A stretch of DNA of 64,000 bases, taken from Pythium myriotylum. Its lineage: Eukaryota; Oomycota; Peronosporomycetes; Pythiales; Pythiaceae. Positions 30,037 through 41,403 of this stretch are shown here, piece after piece (the stretch's first letter is position 1; each line of letters begins with the position of its first letter). The stretch spans positions 620,001 through 684,000 of the forward strand of contig JALJCQ010000016.1 of assembly GCA_023091665.1 (NCBI GenBank), read 5' to 3'. Below the pieces are notes generated by a model. That model was not told the DNA's origin, did no database searches, and was given only the letters and a program-made list of their open reading frames with translations. Made by a program: the position numbers and the translations under genes.

Positions 30037-32512
30037 ATGACGATCTCGAGCTACTCAATGGTGCGGCCCTTCTTCCCCAGGTCGCAGGGTAGGCGCCGAT
30101 CGCTTCCTCGGAGCGCGGACTGTGTGATGTGACTGAGTGGCGTCTGCTGTGGCCAGTGCTGCGCGAGCGGCGGCTCGTGACCTTCGAGTCGGACGACGAA
30201 GGAGGCGAAGAGGACGTCTTGTCCTCAGTCCAATTGGAGAGGGAAGCGGAGGAGCCACGATCCGCCACGTCCGAGATCGCGTACAGCGTCAACGGCCGCG
30301 TCGAGAGCGAGCAGTTTGGAGTTGACGTCATCGCCGCGCTGCGGGCGCTACCGAAGGATGCGTGGACGACGCTGCTGGACGACGCTGATCGGGACAAGCT
30401 CACCGCCTACCTCCCGCATCTCCAGGGCTGGCAGGAGCTCTCCAACGATGAAGCACAGCAGTGGAATGTAGAGGCTCTGTTGAGTGGCGACAACTTTCAC
30501 TTTGGGAATCCCGTGGCTGAGTTGGAAAAGGGGCTTCGAGATGGAAGGCGCACGCAACAGGTGAGCAGACTTTGGTAGGAGTTGTCGGGTTTGAGTGTTA
30601 AATACTTCGTTCTAGGCCACGATGGCTCGCGCAAAGCGACAGAAAGTTGGGCAGGTCCGGTATCAGCTCCAGCGTCAATCGATTTTGCGAGAGAGAATAC
30701 TGGTGAGCTTGTAGCTCAGGAGAAGTTGGATGTCTCAGCCGTTTTGGTAACTAAAGTGTTCACTCCATGCAGGCTCTCAAGCGATTGAATGAAAACGATT
30801 ACGAGCATTCTTTGGACTCAACCTTCCGAGATTGGAAAAGGATGCGGCTTAGAAGTGATGGCACGTTTATCCACGGCGACCTGTCAAGGGCCAAAGAGAC
30901 GTCTTTGTTCGTCGCCATTCGGACTACATTGTCCGGGCACAGCCTCGGAGCAGATCAGGTCGCTGCTCAGCTTCGATTAAACTTTCCAAACGTTTGTGCG
31001 GCAGTTGAAAGCGGTAAGCATTTCGACAGGATGGCTAAGTTCTTTCCCTCACATTTCGATGAATGCAGATATCCCCCCTTATCTCTCCTTCGAGGGCTTC
31101 ATCGTAGTTGTACTTTCGTTCCTCGCGAGTGGGGAGGATTCTTCATCTCGCAGTGATTGGCCCAACCGGGCATTCGTCAAACATAATGCCGAGTCCGATT
31201 GTTATGAATGGCTTTGTAAGTCAACTTGTCTGAATGGTCGAGGACATGAGCTAATGTGAGTTTTCTGCGTGAAATCGTAGACACCTCCAACACCGAAGAC
31301 GAAGAAACTCGTTTACTGCTATGGGTTGAAGGATTGTTCCGTGCCCCATTGCCCGATCAATTTGTTATGAGAAGAAGGTACGTACCACCTATGAGGCTTG
31401 TATTGATGATTCTGAATCGAACTGTAATACCAGAAACAATGCCACATGGGCTACGAAGCGTCTGGATCGAATGCTACGGCAAGATGCTCGGGAAAAGCTT
31501 CTTGGATCAGACCCTGCTTTTTCGCTTCTTGAAGCCTACTCTACATCTCGACCTTCTGTAGTTCTGAAGCAATCCTTGGTATCGTTGATACTGTGAGAAC
31601 TTGCATAGCCCAATACTAATTTTTGTTGCCAGCTATGCAAAACAACAACAGACGGAGGATATTCCGACGCCACTAGTCACTTTCGAGTTCAAGAAAGCAA
31701 ACGGTTCGATAGCGCAGATCGTTCTTTCGTGTAAGCACGATCAAGTGCTTTGCTCATTACGACGTCGGGGAGCAATGGCCGCTGACTGTTTGTTGGTGTC
31801 AGGTACAAAGACATCCAGGGAGTTGAATATCCAGTTGGCCCGTCGTTTTCTGCCACAACCATAGGTCGCTACCACAACGAGCGGGTACTCGTTGCAGGCT
31901 CCGTTGTGAACCTCCTCTCGTTGGTGCGTATAAAATCGGATAATCGACGATTGCATCGCACCAACGAAATGTAAACCAACAGGTCTACGACGCTTGTGCA
32001 CGCCTGCCGGATGGTCGTGGTACCCGAGGAGAGATCAAGCAAAATCTCATGCAGTCACAGTACGTTCTGTACACCTCGGTTTTCCTCCGGGCTCCTGTCT
32101 TTCGTTTTGCCAAGCACGCACTGATTTTTCTTCATTTCCACCGTTGCACGGCACAGGTTCATCAAGCTGGATGCCACCGACGACTGCATCGACAAGGTGA
32201 GAGTTCCTTCCTTCTGAATATTTGGGAATGGATACGGATCCTCCAATCCCATCTTTTTAAGCTTGAACCTGACTGACGTGGCATGATTACTGTATGCATT
32301 CGCTCCAGGCAATCGTCGCATCGCTCGAGATATTGGAGCGTGTACCTCCGCAAGGTTCACCGTTTCCATGCGTCCGCTTCGACAGCAACGAGAGTTGCTG
32401 GAAATTCGCACACGCAGGCTCCCAGAATCCAGCGTTGGGATCTGTCTCGGATTCCCAGCACGCGCCAGGAACGACTCCAACCAAGAGGAGCATGAAAGAC
32501 CTTCTGCATTGA
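30037..32512 (+). CDS. NFRKB-like INO80-complex subunit (DEUBAD and winged-helix)
   Basis: Multi-exon gene of at least 562 residues. Exons: up to 30560, 30616-30702, 30773-31013, 31069-31215, 31281-31377, 31434-31578, 31633-31730, 31803-31923, 31983-32059, 32157-32196, 32309-32512; phase is kept across all. The N-terminal part (ALRALPKDAWTTLLDDADRD, then SGDNFHFGNPVAELEKGLRD) matches the DEUBAD region of NFRKB, where LxxLPxxxW and FGNP are typical. ETSLFVAIRTTLSG onward resembles the NFRKB winged-helix domain. In animals NFRKB is an INO80 chromatin-remodelling subunit that binds the deubiquitinase UCH37; here that is inferred. The 5' end is unresolved: the frame at 30129 opens with GTG, so a short first exon from the ATG at 30037 is likely. 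Assignment rests on motif memory, not alignment. Confidence 0.72.
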
Positions 32513-33759
32513 TTACAGTGCGAACTGTCCATAACGAGCGTCTCCGTGGCCTTGAACTCTCGTGTTTTGCGTCTATCCACTCTTGTCTTCGCTGATCCGC
32601 AAGCAAAGGATTGCCTCACGACTGTACTACTTTGGTGGTCCAGATCGAACGAGGATTCGAGAACGGCTAAGTATGTAGCCGACTGTTCGCCGAATGAGGA
32701 TCGCTGGCCCCGCACAGCCGAGCGACCGGCCCCACGCACGCGCGTACTTGCCACTACCGCCGCTGAATTGACTAAGTTTCTCCTCGCGTGGCAGCCATGA
32801 CCACCTCGTCGACGACACCGCCATTCCACGAGTCCATGTGGACGGGATATAGCCGAGGGCTCTGTTCACTGACCCGGCGCTGCGTCACTTGGCACTGTTG
32901 CACTCGGATGAATCTTTAGGCAGTTCAGTCGGTTGGGCACATGAATTCGCTTGGCGCTCGCTCGCTCGTTCCGTGCTGCTGCTGCCCATCGACCCGAGCG
33001 GCTCTCGCGCTCTGGATCTCGGCGCGCGACGGTCGCCAGCGTGCGTTCGGTGGTGGCGTGCGCCGCGGTCGTTCGCTCGGTGGGGCCGACGCGTGCTTCC
33101 CGTCGGTCGCCGCCGCCGCCGCGAGGCATCGACCGAGCGATTGTCGAGATTCCGCGCGCCGCGACCGAGATTCACGCGCGCCGCCGTCAACTCGACGGCT
33201 CATCGAGCACTGAACCGACCGAATCTCGGCGAATCTACCCAGACGCACAGAGAACGGCCATCCACGACCTTTCAAGCACCGCTCGGGAGGGGCTCACCCA
33301 GCTGAATCCCAGCGCGCGTATTCCCGAAACACGGTCCTCTTCCTGCAAACCAGTTGCGCGTGGATGGCACCGAATGCACCGTGTTTTCGACCAACTCAGC
33401 ATCGCTCTACCTGGAAGTGGCTGCGCGTCGCGCGCAAGGAGAATCTGCTGGCGCCAAGAACGGGAGTGTGTTGCACGAGGCGAGTATGGGAAGGGGGGCG
33501 GAAAGGCATGGCCGGGACGCGCAGCCATGCGGGGGCGAGAGCCCGGGAAACATGCCTCGGTCGCGCCACTTTCCTCTCGATCGCCTCGCGCGCAGACCCG
33601 CCCGCCGCCGGCCCGCGCGAGCCGCAGGACGACTCGACTCGCTTGTCCCAGGCCTCTGCACTCAGGACTCCCGGACTCCCGGACTCGCTCTCGAGTGCTC
33701 CTCTCGCTGACCTCTAGCCCTCGGTCGCCACTTCATTTCGAACCTTCCACAGCACCGCC
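32513..33759. other. GC-rich intergenic region
   Basis: Between the NFRKB-like gene and the SPX gene, both on the + strand. The part at 32940-33720 is very GC-rich and opens many frames on both strands. They overlap in every frame, are Arg/Ala/Ser-rich and have no domain, as expected of non-coding GC-rich DNA. It probably contains the SPX promoter and 5' UTR. Confidence 0.5.
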
Positions 33760-34773
33760 ATGAAGTTTGGCAAGGGACTGATGGGCGAGATCCTCGCGAG
33801 CTGCCCCGAGTGGGCGCCCTTCTGGCTCAACTACAAGAGCCTCAAGAAACGCATCAAGGCCGTCGCGGCCGCGCCGACCCACCACGCGGCCAACCAGCGA
33901 GATATCTGTAAGCGCCACCTGCCAATGGGCGCTCGCTTGGACCGGGACGCTCGCTGACTGTTGCACTATGACCCTGCAGCAGAGTCGGAGCTCGAGGTGG
34001 CCTTTTTCAAGGATCTGCAGTCCGAGCTCAAGAAAATCTCGCTGTTCTACGCGTCCGAGGAGAAGCGATTCGTCTTCCGGTATCACCAGCTCCGGTCCGT
34101 GTGGAAAGAGCTCAAGAGGCGCGATAGAATCGACGCCTTCGAGGCCCAGAGGCTCATGTACGCGCTCGTCCATTTCTACCGAGAGTGCATCCGACTCGAG
34201 AACTTTGCCGTCATGAACTACCAGGGCTTCTCCAAGGTAAGCTGTCTTTGTTCCAAATATCTCGAAAGTGGACGACACCTGATATGTTGTTGCTTTGTGC
34301 GTGGCCCGTCCCAGATCCTCAAGAAGCACGACAAGATGACAGGGTACAATACGCGCACCAAGTACATGCGACGGAAAGTCAACCTGTCGCAGTTCTCCAA
34401 CTACCCGATCCTGCTCCAGGTTCTCGAGAGTACAGAGGAGATGTTCCACGAAGTGGACAAGGATGCCCGAATGACGACCGCCGTGACCAAGATCAACATG
34501 AAGCTCTCACCTGATCCGTTGCAGCCAACACAGGTCAGCCCAACTGGCCCCATGCTGCCACTCGTGCCGCCACCATCTCTCTCGGTCGCCTCTGGACTCT
34601 CGGTCTCATCTCCGTCGTTGATGATGTACCCACCAATGACCCCAAGCATGACCTCTCGGCCACTACCGTCCCCGCTAAGCTCATTGCCCACGGCCACGAC
34701 GCCGACCGCACGCAACTTCCCGAGCTCTTTGCTCTGGCGACCCGACGACGATGAACGGTGCACGCCAGTGTGA
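33760..34773 (+). CDS. SPX-domain protein (inositol pyrophosphate/phosphate sensor type)
   Basis: Predicted 287-residue protein from three exons: 33760-33907, 33980-34236 and 34315-34773, with phase kept. The N-terminus (MKFGKGLMGEILASCPEWAP, then LNYKSLKKRIKAV) is the first SPX helix pair. Exon 2 adds the coiled core (FFKDLQSELKKISLFYASEE). Exon 3 adds KILKKHDKMTGYNTRTKYM, the Lys-rich helix that binds inositol pyrophosphates in SPX proteins. After the SPX domain comes only a Pro/Ser/Thr-rich tail of about 90 residues. There is no EXS, VTC, RING or transporter domain, so this is an SPX-only protein, probably acting in phosphate signalling. It converges with the MTR4 gene, 217 bases between stops. 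Confidence 0.9.
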
Positions 34774-34990
34774 GAGAGCGGTGGGGCGCCCAAACTACTA
34801 GGAAAAACACGAAAGTGGAGAGTTAGGAATCGTTATGTTACAAGTAGATCGCGTGGAAGTGCGTTTTCAAACTAGTGGTCCACAGGTCTTGCACGCAGTG
34901 GGCATGGTTAAAGATTCAGGATTCATGGAGAGAGAGCATGCAAAACGTCTAATCATGTTTAAGATTCTTGTCGAAGCTACACTCTGCAGC

Positions 34991-37900
34991 TTACAGGTAC
35001 AACGACGCGGCGAACACAATATCACGCTTGATCTTCTCGCCACCTTCCGCAAACTTCTTCTCAAGAGCGATATCACCGATCGTGTGAGCAGCCAATGTGA
35101 GTTGGCGCAACAGCTCCTCCAAGCGACGCAGGCAACGAATAATCGAGCCTTCGAAGAGATCCGTCATTTTGCAAATTTGAGAGAACTTGGCGCCTTGGCA
35201 CCACGCGATGACCACGTCCACGAGGCTCGTGCTGAACGAATCCGCGAACTCGTCCACATCAATCGTGATCTTGGCATCCTGCATAATCTTGGCGACGCGG
35301 CGAGCAGTCTCGCGCATTTGCCGCACGGGGGCCTCCAATGATTCAGCTGCAGGAGGTTTGGTACCTTCCTTCTGCTTCTCCGTGTTGATCAGGCAGCTCA
35401 ATAATGCCACAGTCTCGTTGACGGATAGGTCGTTGAACTGGCCATTGAAGATCATCTCAGTCACGAGCAACTCATCGGCCGTGGAGATTTCACATGCCGT
35501 GCGACCTTTTCGCTGGATGACACCATCCTTGTCCACGAACTCGAGACGTCGAAGGACTCTTCGGCGTCGACGCAGGTCATCTCGCAGCACAAGAGACTTG
35601 GAGTCCTTGATTTGTCGCTCTAGCTCGCGCATTTTGGCCTCACTCTCCATTTTGACGTTGTACAACGCAAAACGCGAATCCTTATCGCTTGCAGTATGGA
35701 AAGGAGAGGCCTTCAGCTTCTCCTCCGTCTCGCTAATACGGGTGATGATTCGAGAGAAATGTTCATCTTGGATATCCATATCCTCGATCGGGTCCAAAAG
35801 AGGAATGCCCTGTGGGAAGCGCTTGAGTACCTCCTTAACCGACTTGCCGACGGCTTGGCGACTATCGAGAGTACGTAAGTCCTTGGGAATGTAAACACGG
35901 AGAGATGACAGCTCATCAAGCATATCAAGTGGCACCGGACAAATCTTCATCTCCACGTTGGCGGAGGTGGTCAAACCCATCGTCCCAATCGGAGCTGGGA
36001 CGGGAAGATCATTCCCATTAGCCCCATCACCAGAAGGCTTGTCGATCTTGCAGTTGAGCAGTACGTGAACGACATGGTCGGGAGTAGGGGAGGTAGAATC
36101 GGCAGCGTTCTTTGTTGTGAAGTTCACAATGACGCCCCAATCCCACTTCTTTGTTTCGCCATCACTGGGTCGAGCGTATAGCTTGACGAGACGCCCAGCA
36201 TTGAGGAATCGTACAGCATAGTCAGGCTTATTCCGGAAAGCCAAAAACTCTTCCTTCAACTTGACGAGGGTCTTCGACAGGTAGTAGTACTCTGCAACTT
36301 CTTCCTCATTCTTGATAACAACTTGATCTCGTTCCTCTCGGGTCCGAGCGAGTGCTTCTTCTAGCGCAGGTGCAGCCTGCTCGTTTTGGAACTGGTGGAA
36401 CGACTGCTTGATCATGTACTCTGGATCGGCGTCTTCTACTCGCATCAAGTTGAGAAGCATGTTGTAGCCCAAGTGAAATGCACTGAACAACGGGTCAGCT
36501 TGGCCATAAAGGATTCCCTTGGCAACTTGCGGCTCCATCTGCTCGCTAAGCATCTGAATAACGATACCACGGTTATCCACTGATCGACGACCGGCACGGC
36601 CCGACATCTGAATGTACTCGCCCGACGTGATCCACCGGAAGTCTTTGCCATCGTATTTGCGCGCATTTGTGAAGACAACGGTCTTAGCAGGCATGTTAAG
36701 GCCCATTGAGAATGTTTCGGTTGCAAACAAACACTTGAGGAGGCCCTCACCGAACATAATCTCAATCACTTCCTTCAAGATTGGCAGAAGACCACCATGG
36801 TGAATTCCGATCCCGCGACGGAGCAGCGGCAGGATAGAGTCAACTTGAGGTAGAGTCTTGTCGTCGTCAGACAACGAGTCCATTGCGTTCTTGAAAACTT
36901 GCTCGACCATCGTCTTCTCTTCCTCGGTGTTGAAGTCCAGTTTTGACATTAGCAGAGCATACGACTCACACTCCCGCTTGCTGAACGAAAATACGATGAC
37001 CGGATCGTACTGGCGCTCCATGATAAGCTTCACAATTCGATACACGTCGGAACCAACTTTCCGCTTGTTGTTGCCACTTGCCTTGGCCTTTTTCTTCTTA
37101 TTCGCACTACCGTAGGTGGCCAAATCTTCACTATCGTTGGTTGCAGTGGACGTGAGAGTAGCAATTGCCTTTTGGAAATTGTCTTCTCGGAACTTTCCCT
37201 TCTCATCAACGACAAGGTGCAAACCATTTCCACCGGCAGGGAACACGTAGTGTTGCAGCGGGGTTGGGCGGTAGTCCGTGTATACCACGTGGCAAGGCTG
37301 ATGGTGGATATGACAGATCCAACCGGCAAACTCCTTGGAGTTTGGAATCGTCGCCGACAAGAACACAAATCGAACCTTGTGCGGTAGAAGAATGATACTT
37401 TCTTCCCACACAACACCACGCTCCTTGTCTCTCATGTAGTGGATCTCATCGTAGATAACCCAAGCCACTTCGCGCATAACCTCTGATCCGCGGTAAAGCA
37501 TGCTTCGCAAAATCTCGGTGGTCATGATGAGACAAGTCGCGGACGGGTTGATAGTGATATCACCGGTCATCAAGCCGACATCGCCGAACTCCTCCTCCAA
37601 GTCGCGATACTTTTGGTTACTCAGCGCCTTGATCGGCGATGTGTAAATGACTCGCTGTTTGTCACGCAACGACTTGGCAATCGCGTACTCTGCAACAGCA
37701 GTCTTACCGGCCGACGTGTGGGCTGAGACGAGCACCGATTCGCCGGCTTCGATGTAGTCGACCGCGCTCTGCTGGAACGGGTCGAGCGTAAACGGGTACG
37801 TCTTGGCAGGGTTGGCCTTCATGCGCCCTTCAACGTTCTGCACTTCGTAGTCCGGCGGGTACACCGAGAACGAGATCAAGTTCTTCTGGGTCGTGCCCGT

Positions 37901-38224
37901 GGCCACGTGGACATCCTTGCCGTCCTCGGTCTTGTCCACGGGCGTGGCGTCAATGTGTTTGCCCTGCACGATCTTCAAGGCCGCAATGTCGCTCTTGATG
38001 GCCTCGGTCGCGTCGGCGCTCGGCGCCTGCTTCTTGGTCGGCGGAGACGCCGTGGCGTCGTCCTCGCGGTCCTGCTGGTCTGGCGGCGGCGCGTCCTTGC
38101 GCTTGGCAGCGGACGTAGACGTGGCCGCCTTCTCGGCCGCGGTCAGCGTCTCGCCGGCGTCGAACGCGCTGAAGAGGTCGAGGTCGTCGTCCATGGTCGC
38201 GAAATGGCCGGAGCTCTTCGCCAA
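34991..38224 (-). CDS. MTR4: MTR4-type exosome RNA helicase (Ski2-like DExH)
   Basis: Predicted 1077-residue intronless protein, close to the usual length of yeast Mtr4 and human MTREX. After an acidic low-complexity N-terminus come helicase motif I AHTSAGKT (about 168-175), motif II DEIH (259-262), motif III LSATIPN, and motif VI QMSGRAGRR. The arch/KOW insert follows (VRFLNAGRLVKLYARPSDGE region), then the DSHCT-type C-terminal domain, ending in KRDIVFAASLYL as in the family. Mtr4 unwinds RNA for the nuclear exosome, often within TRAMP or NEXT-like complexes. The first Met (38224) or the Met at residue 11 (MDDDLDLF) could both start translation; the second resembles other family members more. 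Confidence 0.95.
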   Translation of the reverse strand: MAKSSGHFATMDDDLDLFSAFDAGETLTAAEKAATSTSAAKRKDAPPPDQQDREDDATASPPTKKQAPSADATEAIKSDIAALKIVQGKHIDATPVDKTEDGKDVHVATGTTQKNLISFSVYPPDYEVQNVEGRMKANPAKTYPFTLDPFQQSAVDYIEAGESVLVSAHTSAGKTAVAEYAIAKSLRDKQRVIYTSPIKALSNQKYRDLEEEFGDVGLMTGDITINPSATCLIMTTEILRSMLYRGSEVMREVAWVIYDEIHYMRDKERGVVWEESIILLPHKVRFVFLSATIPNSKEFAGWICHIHHQPCHVVYTDYRPTPLQHYVFPAGGNGLHLVVDEKGKFREDNFQKAIATLTSTATNDSEDLATYGSANKKKKAKASGNNKRKVGSDVYRIVKLIMERQYDPVIVFSFSKRECESYALLMSKLDFNTEEEKTMVEQVFKNAMDSLSDDDKTLPQVDSILPLLRRGIGIHHGGLLPILKEVIEIMFGEGLLKCLFATETFSMGLNMPAKTVVFTNARKYDGKDFRWITSGEYIQMSGRAGRRSVDNRGIVIQMLSEQMEPQVAKGILYGQADPLFSAFHLGYNMLLNLMRVEDADPEYMIKQSFHQFQNEQAAPALEEALARTREERDQVVIKNEEEVAEYYYLSKTLVKLKEEFLAFRNKPDYAVRFLNAGRLVKLYARPSDGETKKWDWGVIVNFTTKNAADSTSPTPDHVVHVLLNCKIDKPSGDGANGNDLPVPAPIGTMGLTTSANVEMKICPVPLDMLDELSSLRVYIPKDLRTLDSRQAVGKSVKEVLKRFPQGIPLLDPIEDMDIQDEHFSRIITRISETEEKLKASPFHTASDKDSRFALYNVKMESEAKMRELERQIKDSKSLVLRDDLRRRRRVLRRLEFVDKDGVIQRKGRTACEISTADELLVTEMIFNGQFNDLSVNETVALLSCLINTEKQKEGTKPPAAESLEAPVRQMRETARRVAKIMQDAKITIDVDEFADSFSTSLVDVVIAWCQGAKFSQICKMTDLFEGSIIRCLRRLEELLRQLTLAAHTIGDIALEKKFAEGGEKIKRDIVFAASLYL

Positions 38225-38360
38225 CAGATTTGGTTGGGCACAAATGGCAAGGCAAGCACGGAATAAAAAACCTTACAAAACCTCAACTAGACCATGCGGC
38301 AATTAACGGAAAAGGTTCGTAACTTCATCAAATGTAGCCATCTGTGACGAGCGCAAGTGG

Positions 38361-39839
38361 TCACGGGGAGACGAGCGAGTAGAGCATCGCCACGAGGAGC
38401 AGGAGGACGGCAGCGATCGCTGCCTTGGCCACGGCGCTGTAGCCGTCCTGTCCGTGCTTGGAGCCTTTCTTCTTGGTGCGTGCGATGGCAGCTGGAGGCA
38501 GCATCGCAGGATCAAGTTAGACTGGGGGCATGATTTTTGATAGAGATGAAGTGGGTTGACGGTACCTGCACGCGCAGCTGAAGCTGACTCTTGGTACTGC
38601 TCGGCAGACTTCTCATCCGCACCTCGACCACGCTTTTGGAGTCCTTTGGGTGCCGCAGGCTCCTCCCCCGATGCTTTGGAGGGTTCTTCACTGTCCACAC
38701 CTTGCTCGAATGTTTGTTGTGCGGTGAGACCACTATTGTTGAGTTCGCTCTCGAGCTGCGGGAATGCCTTTGTCAACACATCGGCAGCTTCGGTCGGCCA
38801 CTTGGAACCAGAGTCGCAATGCATCGCCTCAGTATGAAGTGGACTGTTGCCAGCGCTGTTCTTCGCTGGGCGAGCTCCCTAAAGCCCAATCAGTCAGCCT
38901 TGGTCCGCAACATCAAAACTTCGCACAGCCATTGCACCTTTGAGATCAAATACTGCAGCACCGGGATCAAGTCGCTCGTATTTGAGATGCATGCCCAATG
39001 TCTGCATGGGATGGAGATCAGTTAGTCGAACATTGTCAGAGGAGACGCCTTGAGATACACTTACAAGGGCGTATTTCCCTTTGAGTCGGCGGCGTTGATA
39101 TTTGCATGACCACGTTCAACCTAATCCAAAACCGTTAGCGACATGTTGACAATCTTGAAGGTCATTTGCACGCACGAGAAGCTTGACCAGCTCGAGGTTA
39201 TTCTTCCCAGCCGCGACGTGGAGCGGCGTCATCTTCTTGTTGTCCTGCGCATCAACCTTGGGCTTTCCGCGTAGTAGCATCTCCACGGCTTCGACCTCTT
39301 CGTACTCTGGAAAGATTCGGCAAAAGCACAATACGTGAACCTCGAGGAAATTCATGCGGATTGGATATGCACGTACGAGTCGCAAGGTGCAAAATCGTTT
39401 GCCCTGTCGAGTCCTGGGTCGACAAATCAGGCTTCCCTTTGAGAAGAGCCTGCATGATCTCCAAATGACGTGGAGGACGCTGCGCAAGGCAGAGCATTAA
39501 CGGCGTAAACCGATTTTTCTTGTCTTGGAAGTCGAGCGGTGCGCCATGGGACACGAGGTAGGAGACGACCTCCAGCTGATCCTCCGACACGGCAATATGG
39601 AGAGCTAGCCAACCCCCATGAAGCGATGTCAGCGGTCATAAACTCTTTGCCACGCACGACGAAGCGAGACTTTACCGGTCTCGCCCTTCTTGTTCTGGTG
39701 GTTCCACTGGTCGCGCAGCTCCGCGACCTTCTCGAGGTTGCCGTTCCCTGTTTGCAGACTTTCGTTAGTCGCGCGTTCGCGGCCACGCACGCGCGGGCTC
39801 GTCAGGGCACCCACCGGCAGCCTTGAGCAGTTGCGCCAT
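38361..39839 (-). CDS. ankyrin-repeat protein with C-terminal membrane anchor
   Basis: Predicted 339-residue protein from eight exons: 39839-39815, 39747-39676, 39604-39377, 39306-39176, 39120-39065, 39001-38938, about 38878-38566, and 38491-38361. The gene model gives an uninterrupted series of ankyrin repeats: ALHIAVSEDQLEVVSYLVSH, LLKGKPDLSTQDSTGQTILH, KKMTPLHVAAGKNNLELVKL, ERGHANINAADSKGNTPLH and SAGNSPLH. A charged Glu/Lys/Ser spacer follows. The last 20 or so residues (AAIAAVLLLLVAMLYSLVSP) form a transmembrane helix with almost nothing after it. This is typical of a tail-anchored protein facing the cytosol, for example on the ER or mitochondria. It is head-to-head with the hydrolase at 40098, only 258 bases apart, so a shared promoter is likely. 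Partner unknown. Confidence 0.85.
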
Positions 39840-40097
39840 GGTCAGGTTCGTATCCAAGGTCCCCCACTTGCTGATCCTCTCTGAAGAAATCTACTTCATT
39901 AAAGATTTTCACAACCCTAATCAAGTGAATTGCTCGAGAGACCGGTACACTGTACCAAATGAGCCGGTGGGTTCGACCCCAACTTGAAGGAAAGGCCGGC
40001 TGCTGATGCATCAACAGCATGCGCTTACAGCGAGGGTTATCAGGGAGAAAGCCTTCCACACCGTTCACAGTCTTCGAAAATCCAGTCAGTGTCCGCG

Positions 40098-41075
40098 ATG
40101 GCCGAGACGACTACCGCGACTAAGGGCTTCCGCCTCAAGAGCCACGTGGAGTCGATCAACTCGTGGACCAAGCACTACGCCGACGACAAGAAGCAGAAGG
40201 CCACGGTCGCCACGGGGATCACGATCGAGTACGTTCTCCACACGCATGAAGTCCCAAACGCGACCGAGGACGAGCTCGTCGTGCTCATCATGGGCTTCCG
40301 CCAGCCCAAAGAGTCCTGGGCCCTCACCGCCGACCAGCTCATCAAGACCTGGTCGTCCCCAAAGAACCTCAAGATCGTGAGCTTCGACAACCGCGGTGTT
40401 GGCGGCACTGACATCACTTGGGGTCGATACACGACGTCGCAAATGGCGGGGGATGCTGTGGCGCTCATGGATCATTTGGGATGGAAGAAGGCCCATATCA
40501 TCGGCATCAGCATGGGTGGCATGATTTCACTTGAACTCGCGGCGAACTCGCCCGAGCGTGTGAAATCGCTGTCGCTTCTGGTGACATCGCGCGGCAAGTA
40601 CGTGAACGACAACGACAACGGCGCGATGCGCAAGTCTCTCTTGTCGAGCGACCCAGATGTGATCGTGTCGAGCGTGCTCGCTATGCTTTACCCAGATTCG
40701 TTTCTCGATAAGAAGTTGCAAGACAGCGACACGACAATCCGCGAGGAGCTCACGAAGTACCACAAAAGGCGCGTTGAGGTGTCTCCCAAAGCGTCCATGC
40801 TTGGCGTGATTGGTCAAGTTCTCGCTATTCGCACTCATTTCGTCTCGGACGAGCGTCTTGCTGCCATCGGCAAGGCTGGTTTCCCGGTGTTGATCATTGG
40901 CGGAGGCGACGACAAGCTGATTCCGGGAAGAGAGTCCAAAATCATCGCGGAAGGCATGAACGCTGATCATGTGAAGCTCATCATCTATGAAGATGGCGGC
41001 CACGGCCTCCTCACGCAGTTTGTTGATGAAGTCGTTCAGGAATACATCAATACATTCCAGCGAGCTTCTCTTTAA
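40098..41075 (+). CDS. alpha/beta-hydrolase (array copy A)
   Basis: Predicted 325-residue intronless protein. The open frame extends upstream, but the ATG at 40098 (MAETTTATKGFRLKSHVES) matches the length of the paralogues. Alpha/beta-hydrolase fold: oxyanion-side motif FDNRGVGGTD, nucleophile elbow GISMGG with Ser138, acid in GGGDDKLIPG (Asp271/272), and His302 in DGGHGLL. The whole triad is present. The family resembles enol-lactonase or epoxide-hydrolase-like enzymes of the AB_hydrolase_1 type. No signal peptide is seen, so it is probably cytosolic. The substrate cannot be told from sequence. It is the first of five + strand paralogues in the window and the closest match to the fragment at 43241. 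Confidence 0.9.
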   Translation: MAETTTATKGFRLKSHVESINSWTKHYADDKKQKATVATGITIEYVLHTHEVPNATEDELVVLIMGFRQPKESWALTADQLIKTWSSPKNLKIVSFDNRGVGGTDITWGRYTTSQMAGDAVALMDHLGWKKAHIIGISMGGMISLELAANSPERVKSLSLLVTSRGKYVNDNDNGAMRKSLLSSDPDVIVSSVLAMLYPDSFLDKKLQDSDTTIREELTKYHKRRVEVSPKASMLGVIGQVLAIRTHFVSDERLAAIGKAGFPVLIIGGGDDKLIPGRESKIIAEGMNADHVKLIIYEDGGHGLLTQFVDEVVQEYINTFQRASL

Positions 41076-41403
41076 GGATGCTAAGAAGCGATCGTGGATC
41101 TAGATGAAGACACGTCGTCCAGGGAGTTTACTGCACCGGAACAAAACACAGAGTTTGTCAGTCAGAGTATTTTTCATGTCAATGAGAATTCGAATCACTC
41201 GTTATCGATTTTGTGTTCGGTGTTGAGTCAACAACTTCACGTACACTGGCGTCGTGTGATCGAGTGTTGCTTAGACATGCGGTATTGGTGACATAGAATT
41301 GTTGAGTTGTGTTGACGAAGCCTAGTTTATTGGCATGTGACGTTGCTGAGGAGTCGAATAGTCTTCGGCACAATCAAAGTTACCCTCTGCTAAGAAAGCG
41401 ATA
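41076..41403. other. short intergenic region
   Basis: Non-coding gap between hydrolase copies A and B, A/T-rich in its second half. It should contain the promoter of copy B. Nothing else is seen. Confidence 0.5.

Noticed and set aside
32885..33763. Several long open frames in GC-rich sequence before the SPX gene
   Set aside because: All frames on both strands are open at once, Arg/Ala/Ser-rich and without domains; this is expected from high GC alone.
39968..39984. B-box-like GGTTCGACCCC suggesting a tRNA
   Set aside because: No proper T-arm stem, A box or acceptor stem could be placed around it.
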